5,812 bases of DNA from NCBI GenBank assembly GCA_030840885.1, contig JAVEDQ010000128.1:1-5812 (forward strand), in the 5' to 3' direction. The translations under genes and the position numbers were made by a program. How positions within the stretch are numbered: position 1 is the stretch's first letter; the number at the start of each line of letters is the position of its first letter. The notes beneath the pieces are model-generated. The model searched no databases. It had not been told where the DNA came from and saw nothing but the letters and a program-made list of their open reading frames with translations. Shown here piece after piece: positions 1 through 5,812 of the stretch. This stretch comes from Frankiaceae bacterium. Lineage in GTDB: Bacteria; Actinomycetota; Actinomycetes; Frankiales; Frankiaceae.

Positions 1-710
<710 letters not shown>

Positions 711-732
711 ACCGATCGGGAAGGGCTGCGCG

Positions 733-752
733 CCGGGTGTCGTTGACCCCGG
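733..752 (+). promoter_or_regulatory. Possible small hairpin or operator abutting the monooxygenase start
   Basis: In the 43-nt gap between the kinase and the monooxygenase, CCGGG (733-737) can pair with CCCGG (748-752) around a 10-nt loop; an alternative pairing is GGGT (735-738) with ACCC (746-749). The element ends one base before the ATG. A TTGACC (743-748) also lies here, but no well-placed -10 hexamer accompanies it. No Shine-Dalgarno sequence is visible in the gap. In DNA this rich in G and C, a five-pair stem can easily arise by chance, so this is only a candidate for a translational or transcriptional control site. Confidence 0.15.
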
Positions 753-753
753 T

Positions 754-1833
754 ATGACCGTCGACGCTGGCCCTGCTGCACCGTTCCCCGTCCCGCTCTC
801 GGTGCTCGACCTCGCGCCGATCTCCAGCGGGTCGACGGCGCGTGCGGCACTGGCGTCGACGATCGGCCTGGCCCAGCACGTCGAGCAGCTCGGGTTCACC
901 CGGTTCTGGGTGGCCGAGCACCACAACATGCCGGGTATCGCGAGCAGCGCCCCGGCGGTGCTGATCGGCGCGATCGCGGCCGCGACCGAGCGGTTGCGCG
1001 TCGGCTCCGGCGGCGTCATGCTGCCGAACCACCCGCCGCTCGTGGTCGCCGAGCAGTTCGGGATGTTGGAGAACCTGCACCCTGGCCGGATCGACCTGGG
1101 GATCGGGCGGGCACCCGGCACCGACCCGTCCACCGCGGCGGCCCTGCGCCGCAGCGCGGACGCCCTGTCGGCCGACGACTTCCCCGAGCAGCTCGGGGAG
1201 CTCGTGGCGTTCTTCACCGACGCCTTCCCCGAGGGCCACCCGTACGCCTCGATGAGCGCCGTGCCGCGGCCCGAGACGATGCCGCCGATGTGGCTGCTCG
1301 GCTCCAGCGGCTACAGCGCCCAGGTCGCCGGCCTGCTCGGGCTGCCCTTCGCGTTCGCCCACCACTTCAGCGCCCAGAACACGATCCCGGCGCTCGACCT
1401 TTACCGGAAGCGCTTCCGGCCGTCGTCGGTGCTCGACGAGCCGTACGCGATGGTCGCCGCCTCGGTACTCGTCGCCGACAGCGACGATCGCGCCCGCGAG
1501 CTCGCACTGCCCTCCGGGTTGTCGTTCGTGCGGTTGCGCTCGGGCCGCCCAGGTCCGATGCCGAGCCTCGAGGAGGCTGCGGCCTACCCGTACACCCCAC
1601 TCGACCGTCAGATGATCGAGGAGCGGTTCGCCACCTCGGTCCTCGGTTCGCCGGCGACGGTCCGTCGCGGCCTCGACGAGTTGCTCGCCGCCACCGGCGC
1701 GAACGAGATCATGGCGACAACGATGGTGCACGACCCGGCTGACCGACTTCACTCTTTCGACCTGCTCGCCGCGGCGACCGGGTTGCGGTCCGGGATCGGT
1801 GCCGGCGCGCTCGTCGGCGCCGGGTCCTCCTGA
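754..1833 (+). CDS. LLM-class flavin-dependent oxidoreductase (luciferase-like, group 1)
   Basis: This 359-residue protein is a bacterial-luciferase-like monooxygenase, a TIM-barrel enzyme that uses reduced flavin (FMN or F420 in this superfamily) to oxidise an organic substrate, probably in the cytoplasm. The single-component 'group 1' subfamily is recognised by VLDLAPI at residues 17-23, [13 protein letters not shown] at 55-67, [13 protein letters not shown] at 83-95, [14 protein letters not shown] at 109-122 and [10 protein letters not shown] at 180-189. The C-terminal segment [11 protein letters not shown] (317-327), followed by a helix, is also typical. Length is close to the family's, with a Gly/Ala-rich tail of about 17 residues. 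ATG 754 is chosen because it puts the first beta strand about 15 residues in; there is no clear ribosome binding site. The gene follows the kinase by 43 nt and precedes the FUSC gene by 47 nt. The substrate cannot be deduced; members are usually annotated only as family oxidoreductases (YhbW-like). Confidence 0.9.
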   Translation: MTVDAGPAAPFPVPLSVLDLAPISSGSTARAALASTIGLAQHVEQLGFTRFWVAEHHNMPGIASSAPAVLIGAIAAATERLRVGSGGVMLPNHPPLVVAEQFGMLENLHPGRIDLGIGRAPGTDPSTAAALRRSADALSADDFPEQLGELVAFFTDAFPEGHPYASMSAVPRPETMPPMWLLGSSGYSAQVAGLLGLPFAFAHHFSAQNTIPALDLYRKRFRPSSVLDEPYAMVAASVLVADSDDRARELALPSGLSFVRLRSGRPGPMPSLEEAAAYPYTPLDRQMIEERFATSVLGSPATVRRGLDELLAATGANEIMATTMVHDPADRLHSFDLLAAATGLRSGIGAGALVGAGSS

Positions 1834-1853
1834 AAACCGGCCTCCTGAGTCCG

Positions 1854-1869
1854 GCCCCGTCGACGGGGC
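1854..1869. promoter_or_regulatory. Perfect 16-bp palindrome upstream of the FUSC gene
   Basis: GCCCCGTCGACGGGGC reads the same on both strands with no mismatch. It lies 20 nt after the monooxygenase stop and 11 nt before the GTG of the FUSC gene. As DNA it could be the site of a dimeric repressor such as a TetR- or MarR-type protein, which often control exporters. As RNA it could form a six-pair GC stem with a TCGA tetraloop. No T-run follows, so a classical intrinsic terminator is unlikely, though actinobacterial terminators often lack one. No regulator gene is seen nearby to match it. Confidence 0.35.
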
Positions 1870-1880
1870 ACACCCCTCTC

Positions 1881-4265
1881 GTGATGCCTGCAGCTGAACT
1901 CCGCGCCCGGGGCCGGGCCGTGCTGCACGCGCTGGTGAGTCGGCTCGCCGCACGGGACCCTGCCTGGCGTCGGGCCCGGCGGGCGCTCGGGGCCACGCTC
2001 GGCGCCATCATCGCGCTGGTGCTCGACTCCGCGATCGCCTCGGCCGCCTCGCAGCCCATCGGTGTGCCGCTGCTTGGCGCCGTCGTGGCCATGGTCGCCG
2101 GACTGTCCGTGACCGAAGCCGACCGGCGCGCTGCGGCCTGGACGTTCCTGCTCCTCCCCCCGATCGCTGCCGGCTCCGTGGCCCTCGGTGCCGCGCTGTC
2201 GACACAGCGTCTGGCCGCTGACGCGGTCTTCGTCGTCATCGTCTTCCTCGCCACCGCGCTGCGACGGCGAGGCCCACGCTGGTCGGCCTGCTCCTTCCTG
2301 GCCTTCATGGCCTACTTCTTCTCCCAGTTCCTCCACGCCGTGCCGCCGCAGGTGCCGTGGCTCGCGCTGACCGCGACCGTCGGCGTGGCCGTCGCCGCCC
2401 TGCTCCGCCTCGTCGTGTTCCCCGAACGCCCGCAGAGCGCGCTGCGCCAGCTCGTCCGGGCGATGGAGGGCCAGGCGGCAGTACTGCTCGATACCTCAGC
2501 CGCGGTGCTCGGACGCCCGGAGGTGCCGCCGCGGTTGCGACGCCGGGTGCTTGCCGCGTCCAGCGACCTGAACCGGGTCGCGCTGCTGGTGGAGGAGCAA
2601 CTGGACCCCGAGCCCGCTGGCGACGTCGCCGACCCCAGCCCCGCCGACCCTGACCCGCGCGACCCGGCCGACCCCGAACGCCGGGGAGACTCGCTCCGGG
2701 ACCGCGTCTTCCTGCTCGAGGTGGCCGGGGCCCATGTCGTCTCCGCCATCCGCGGCGGCGTCCGCGAGGGGCTCGGCGAGGCGGACCGCGCCGACCTCAG
2801 CCGGGACCTCGCGTGCCTTGCCCGCTCCGTCCGTAGCGGACGTTCCGCCGGCGCCCTGCGTGCCTACTCCCGCTCCGTTTCGGCGGCCGGGTCCGGCAGC
2901 GACGACGCCGCTCGCTACCGAGGTGCGCTGCACGTCCGGCGTGCCCTCGGCGAGTTCGCGGACGCGGCAGCCGCCCTGCAGCTCGGCACCCGCGACGGGG
3001 AACCGCTCGACGCGTGGACCCCACCCGGTCCGGACGCGGGCGACGACCCCGCCCGCGGAGAGGCTGCCGAGGCAGCCGCCCGGAAACAGGCCGACGACGA
3101 CCGGGAGGCCCGGCGGCTCGGCTTCCGGCAGGGGGCACAGGCAGCGGTGGCGGTCGCGCTCGCCATCGCCGCCGGCGAGATGCTCTCCCCCACGCGCTGG
3201 TATTGGGCGGCCATCACCGCCTACATCGTCTTCGTCGGCGCCGACACCCGCGTCGCCACGGTCCGGCGTGCCGTGGCTCGGACGGCGGGCACCTTCGGCG
3301 GCCTCATCCTCGGGCTCGGCGTCGCCGCAGTGGTATCGGGGAGCAAGCCGGCGGTCTTCGCGGTGCTGTTCCTCCTGGTCTTCGCGGCCTGGTGGCTGCA
3401 GCCCGTCTCGTTCTTCGCGAGCAGCGTCGCGGTGACCGTCGTGCTGGCGCTGCTCTACGTACTGCTCGGTACCTACAGCTGGGAGGTGCTGGTGCTGCGC
3501 ATGGAGGAGACACTCATCGGCGCGGTACTCGGCGGCCTCGCCGCCCTCGTGCTGGTGCCGTCCCGGAGCAGCCCCGTCGTGCGTGACGCCGAGGCCGAGA
3601 TGCTCGACCGGCTCGCCGACCTGCTCCAGGCCATCCGACGCCGTCGGGGCAGCGGCAGCGCGCTCCGGGAACTCGACAGCGCCTTCCAGACGGTCCGCGA
3701 CGTCACCCGGCCGGTCTCCCAGGGGGTGCCCGGAACGGCGGCGCGGCGCATCGAGCAGCGGGTCTACGCGCTCTCGGCCGCCGCCTACTCAGCCCGCATG
3801 CTGGTCACCGCGCTGCTGCGGGTGCCCGACACCGGCGAGCTGACCGACCGCCTCGAGCAGCTGACGGCCAGGACGGAGAAGCTCGCCGCCCGGGCGCACG
3901 ACGGCGTGGAAGACCTGTCGTCCCTGGCCGACGAGAAGACCGGCGGGCACCCGGCGCACGAGGATCTCGCGTCGACCGGTGAGGCCCACGCGCACGCCCA
4001 TGCCCAGGCCGCCGACCCGGGCGACGCCGACGGCCGGGCGCGGATGCACGCCCGCGTCGCACTGGAGCGCCTGGACCTGGCGCTGTCGCGGTGGTGCGAC
4101 CCGCTGCGACCGCCGGCGACTGGGGCAGGCCCGAACAGCTCGGCAGGCACGTCGACGGGCACCTCGGCGGCCGCCGACGAGCGGCCTGACGACGTGCCCG
4201 CGCCGGACCACACCACCCACCCCACCGGTGCCACGCGCGCCACTGCCGATCTGCCGCTCCGCTGA
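1881..4265 (+). CDS. FUSC-family membrane protein (aromatic acid / YccS-type exporter)
   Basis: This 794-residue inner-membrane protein has the duplicated layout of the fusaric acid resistance (FUSC) family. A first hydrophobic bundle spans about residues 37-181 (roughly six segments). A long soluble region follows (about 182-414). A second bundle spans about 418-561 and opens with the conserved stretch RWYWAAITAYIVFVGADTR (439-457) and a GTFGGLILG-type helix (470-478). A cytoplasmic helical domain closes the protein. Relatives export aromatic carboxylic acids or similar compounds (AaeB, fusaric acid resistance proteins) or are uncharacterised (YccS, YhfK); the substrate here is unknown. The central region carries an Asp-Pro-rich low-complexity stretch (242-268), and the tail carries a His-rich stretch (690-723) and a Thr/Ser/Pro-rich end. 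The frame opens GTG-ATG, so translation may start at 1881 or 1884; neither has a visible Shine-Dalgarno sequence. It lies 47 nt after the monooxygenase and 31 nt before the hydrolase, so co-transcription is plausible. No membrane-fusion partner gene is present. Confidence 0.85.
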   Translation: MMPAAELRARGRAVLHALVSRLAARDPAWRRARRALGATLGAIIALVLDSAIASAASQPIGVPLLGAVVAMVAGLSVTEADRRAAAWTFLLLPPIAAGSVALGAALSTQRLAADAVFVVIVFLATALRRRGPRWSACSFLAFMAYFFSQFLHAVPPQVPWLALTATVGVAVAALLRLVVFPERPQSALRQLVRAMEGQAAVLLDTSAAVLGRPEVPPRLRRRVLAASSDLNRVALLVEEQLDPEPAGDVADPSPADPDPRDPADPERRGDSLRDRVFLLEVAGAHVVSAIRGGVREGLGEADRADLSRDLACLARSVRSGRSAGALRAYSRSVSAAGSGSDDAARYRGALHVRRALGEFADAAAALQLGTRDGEPLDAWTPPGPDAGDDPARGEAAEAAARKQADDDREARRLGFRQGAQAAVAVALAIAAGEMLSPTRWYWAAITAYIVFVGADTRVATVRRAVARTAGTFGGLILGLGVAAVVSGSKPAVFAVLFLLVFAAWWLQPVSFFASSVAVTVVLALLYVLLGTYSWEVLVLRMEETLIGAVLGGLAALVLVPSRSSPVVRDAEAEMLDRLADLLQAIRRRRGSGSALRELDSAFQTVRDVTRPVSQGVPGTAARRIEQRVYALSAAAYSARMLVTALLRVPDTGELTDRLEQLTARTEKLAARAHDGVEDLSSLADEKTGGHPAHEDLASTGEAHAHAHAQAADPGDADGRARMHARVALERLDLALSRWCDPLRPPATGAGPNSSAGTSTGTSAAADERPDDVPAPDHTTHPTGATRATADLPLR

Positions 4266-4283
4266 GCCTCCTCCGCCGTGGGG

Positions 4284-4289
4284 TTGAAT
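4284..4289 (+). promoter_or_regulatory. Possible -10 element of a leaderless promoter for the hydrolase gene
   Basis: TTGAAT ends 7 nt before the GTG at 4297, the spacing expected if transcription starts at the start codon itself, as in many leaderless actinobacterial genes. It matches four of six bases of TATAAT, and the surrounding gap is otherwise GC-rich. No convincing -35 element is seen, and the gap to the FUSC gene is only 31 nt, so the hydrolase may instead be read through from upstream. Confidence 0.2.
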
Positions 4290-4296
4290 CGGCGGC

Positions 4297-5280
4297 GTGA
4301 CCACAGCACCGTCGAAGTCGCGGACCGAGACCGAGCGCAACCGCACCGGCCTGGGGAGCCGGCGACGTAAGCGCTCGCGCGTCTCCGCGATCGCCGGCAC
4401 GTTGCTGCGTCAGCCCTTCCAGCCGCTGTCAGCCTCCGTCGACCTCTCGAGCACGCCCGAGCCGCCGCATCTCCTGCCCGCCGGGCGTCTGGTGCACGTG
4501 CTCGGCCGCGGCGAGTTCTTCGTCCGCGACAGCGGCGGGAACGGAACGCCGGTGCTGCTGCTGCACGGCTGGACGGTCACGGCCGACCTGAACTGGTCGT
4601 CGGTCTACCAGCCCCTGATCGACGCCGGTTACCGCGTGCTCGCGATGGACCTCCGGGGCCACGGGCGCGGGTTGCGCAGCCCCCGGCCCTTCCGGCTCTC
4701 GGACTGCGCCGACGACGCCGCGGCCCTGCTCGAGACCCTCGACGTCGGGCCGGTGCTCGCTGTGGGCTACTCGATGGGCGGGCCCGTTGCGCAACTGCTG
4801 GCCCGCGACCACGAGAAGCAGGTCAGCGGCCTCGTCCTCAGCGCCACCTCCACGAACTGGGGCGGACCGTGGATGCAGGTGCTGTGGAGCGGCATGAGCG
4901 GTCTGCGCCTGGCCCTCGGCCTCGCCCCTCGGCTGACCTGGTCGCTGTTGCTGGGCACGCTGGGCACCCCGGCAGCCGCGAACGCCTGGCTCTCCGGCGA
5001 GCTCTCGCGCGGCAGCTCCGTCGACATCGCCGAAGCCGGCCGCGAACTCGGCCGCTACGACTCCCGGGCGTGGATCTCCGAGCTCGAGGTGCCCGGCGTC
5101 GTCATCGTCACCGCGCGGGACAATGCCGTCCCGCCGCACAAGCAGCGTGATCTCGCCCGCCGGATGTCGGCCCGCCGCATCGAGATCCCGCGCGACCACG
5201 ACGCCGCGGTGCTCAAGCCGGCCGTCTACATCGGCGCCCTGCTCGACGCGCTGCAGGAGCTGGCGCCCGTCCGGCGTTAG
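4297..5280 (+). CDS. Alpha/beta-fold hydrolase
   Basis: This 327-residue enzyme has a full alpha/beta-hydrolase catalytic set: the oxyanion-hole motif HGW at residues 90-92, the nucleophile elbow GYSMGG with Ser159, an acidic residue at Asp275 (in TARDNAVPP) and the general base His301 (in PRDHD). The strand-loop AMDLRGHGRG (116-125) is typical of the peroxidase/epoxide-hydrolase/esterase-like branch. A cap region lies between about residues 185 and 255. The fold proper starts near residue 70. The stretch before it (about 40-78) resembles the N-terminal segment common in actinobacterial relatives, while residues 17-28 form a basic run (RRRKR) that could touch membrane or nucleic acid but is not a signal peptide. 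GTG 4297 is the first start in the frame after the FUSC stop, without a Shine-Dalgarno sequence; GTG 4492 is a possible but less likely alternative. The substrate is not predictable. An esterase or lipase-like hydrolase of lipophilic esters is the broadest safe guess. Confidence 0.88.
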   Translation: MTTAPSKSRTETERNRTGLGSRRRKRSRVSAIAGTLLRQPFQPLSASVDLSSTPEPPHLLPAGRLVHVLGRGEFFVRDSGGNGTPVLLLHGWTVTADLNWSSVYQPLIDAGYRVLAMDLRGHGRGLRSPRPFRLSDCADDAAALLETLDVGPVLAVGYSMGGPVAQLLARDHEKQVSGLVLSATSTNWGGPWMQVLWSGMSGLRLALGLAPRLTWSLLLGTLGTPAAANAWLSGELSRGSSVDIAEAGRELGRYDSRAWISELEVPGVVIVTARDNAVPPHKQRDLARRMSARRIEIPRDHDAAVLKPAVYIGALLDALQELAPVRR

Positions 5281-5284
5281 GACT

Positions 5285-5311
5285 GCACGAGCGGCCGTTA
5301 CTCAGTCGTGC
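5285..5311. terminator. Possible bidirectional hairpin between convergent genes
   Basis: GCACGA (5285-5290) is complementary to TCGTGC (5306-5311), giving a six-pair stem with a 15-nt loop exactly where the plus-strand hydrolase (ends 5280) and the minus-strand cupin (ends 5302) converge. Part of the stem lies inside the cupin's last codons. There is no T-run on either side, so it would be a weak or non-canonical terminator; position is the main argument for it. Confidence 0.25.
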
Positions 5312-5691
5312 GCGACCTCCCAGTCGCGCCAGTCGAACCCGGGCACGACCACGCAGGCGACGGTGACCGGCGCATCACCGGCCGGCTCGGCGCTCTGCCA
5401 CTCGTTCGGGCCGACGACGTGCTGCAGCACCGCGCCGGGGCCGAGCACCGTCATTGTCGTCGCGTCCGACGGGGCGGCCCCGGTGCCGCCGGTCGCCAAC
5501 CTCAGGTCGCCGCCGCCCTGCCACAGCCACAGCTCCGTCGAGGCGACGCGATGCCAGCGAGACCGCTCGCCGGGCGCCAGGCGGTAGGCGATACAGGACG
5601 CGGCGACGCGCTCGAGCCCGGGGATGCCGACCTCGGAGCGCCAGACAGGGCGGTAGCTCCCGCCCTCCGGATGCGGCTCGAACTCGCTCAT
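5302..5691 (-). CDS. DUF985 / Cupin_5-family protein
   Basis: This 129-residue protein matches the DUF985 (Cupin_5, YML079w-like) small beta-barrel family. The signature pieces appear in order: HPEGGSYR at residues 7-14, a first-strand region ASCIAYRLAPGE (31-42), WHR at 46-48 followed by a conserved Glu at 53 and W-L-W (55-57), NEWQSAE at 96-102, and the closing motif VVPGFDWRDWE at 115-125. In this fold, residues around His47 and Glu53 sit in the barrel pocket. Members have no settled biochemical role; binding of a small ligand or sugar-like molecule has been proposed from structures. It is at the short end for the family because it begins almost directly at the HPEGG motif, without the short N-terminal helix many relatives have. 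No in-frame ATG or GTG was found just upstream, so ATG 5691-5689 is kept. It lies 16 nt after the HMA gene on the same strand, probably as one transcript. Confidence 0.87.
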   Translation of the reverse strand: MSEFEPHPEGGSYRPVWRSEVGIPGLERVAASCIAYRLAPGERSRWHRVASTELWLWQGGGDLRLATGGTGAAPSDATTMTVLGPGAVLQHVVGPNEWQSAEPAGDAPVTVACVVVPGFDWRDWEVAHD

Positions 5692-5707
5692 CGAGCCAAC
5701 TGTCCGC

Positions 5708-5812
5708 TCACTGGACCGCGACGACCTCGTAACCGGCCTCGTCCACCGCTTGCCGGACGCTGGACTCAGCCACGGGCTGCTCCGAGGCGACGATCACGGT
5801 CGAGATAGCCCC
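5708..5812 (-). CDS. Heavy-metal-associated (HMA) domain protein, C-terminal fragment
   Basis: On the minus strand an open frame enters from the right edge and ends with TGA at 5710-5708, giving 34 residues. The visible part reads as the last strand and helix of a ferredoxin-like HMA domain: a strand TVIVASEQPV followed by the helix SVRQAVDEAGYEV. The A-DEAGYEV ending is the hallmark of CopZ/Atx1-type domains. Because the protein stops five residues after this motif, the most likely product is a small cytoplasmic copper chaperone-like protein rather than a P-type ATPase, where HMA domains sit at the N-terminus. The metal-binding CxxC motif would be beyond the window, so metal binding cannot be confirmed here. 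The cupin gene follows 16 nt downstream. Confidence 0.75.
   Translation of the reverse strand, partial: GAISTVIVASEQPVAESSVRQAVDEAGYEVVAVQ

Noticed and set aside
712..719. CCGATCGG palindrome just after the kinase stop codon
   Set aside because: Eight-base GC-rich palindromes are frequent by chance at this base composition, and no paired element or conserved spacing supports a function.
1837..1856. Repeated CCGGCC on both sides of TCCTGAGT after the monooxygenase
   Set aside because: The units can pair over only four bases (self-complementary CCGG or GGCC) and no T-run follows, so a terminator call is not supported.
2734..3586. Two overlapping plus-strand frames (2734-3435 and 3014-3586) inside the FUSC gene
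   Set aside because: They are out-of-frame readings of the FUSC gene with Ser/Arg/Pro-rich or Arg-rich products. The FUSC frame continues unbroken through both and holds the conserved membrane segments, so there is no sign of a frameshift.
4429..5199. A 256-codon minus-strand open frame over the alpha/beta hydrolase gene
   Set aside because: The plus-strand frame has a complete catalytic triad; the minus frame has biased composition typical of a shadow and no motifs.
5308..5808. A 166-codon plus-strand open frame opposite the cupin and the HMA fragment
   Set aside because: Its translation is Arg/Pro/Ala-rich without domain signals, while the minus strand encodes two recognisable families across the same stretch.

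Overview
The window is a very GC-rich stretch (roughly 70% or more by eye) with strong G/C preference at third codon positions and frequent GTG starts. This fits a high-GC actinobacterium. The alpha/beta hydrolase and the cupin look like proteins common in Pseudonocardiales and related orders, but the genus cannot be fixed from sequence alone. No tRNA, rRNA, insertion sequence, CRISPR array, phage gene or origin was seen, and base composition looks uniform, so this reads as ordinary chromosome.

Layout: four plus-strand genes run head to tail from the left edge to 5280. They are (1) the C-terminal part of a hybrid sensor histidine kinase, showing a receiver domain followed by a histidine phosphotransfer (Hpt) domain; (2) a luciferase-like flavin-dependent monooxygenase of the 'group 1' single-component type; (3) a 794-residue FUSC-family membrane protein with two six-helix halves, of the aromatic acid / YccS exporter type; and (4) an alpha/beta-fold hydrolase with a complete Ser-Asp-His triad. 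Gaps between them are 43, 47 and 31 nt. From 5302 onward the genes run on the minus strand and converge on the hydrolase: a small DUF985-type (Cupin_5) protein, and upstream of it the last 34 codons of a heavy-metal-associated (HMA) domain protein, probably a copper-chaperone-like protein, which runs off the right edge.

How they work together is uncertain. The short gaps would allow co-transcription of the plus-strand genes, and an oxygenase, an exporter and a hydrolase could in principle serve detoxification or turnover of small aromatic or lipophilic compounds. Nothing in the sequence proves a shared pathway. The HMA protein and cupin are 16 nt apart and probably form a small operon. The four complete genes all lack an obvious Shine-Dalgarno sequence, which points to leaderless or weakly led translation. 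The most notable non-coding element is a perfect 16-bp palindrome just upstream of the FUSC gene. I found no convincing sign of a previously undescribed system.
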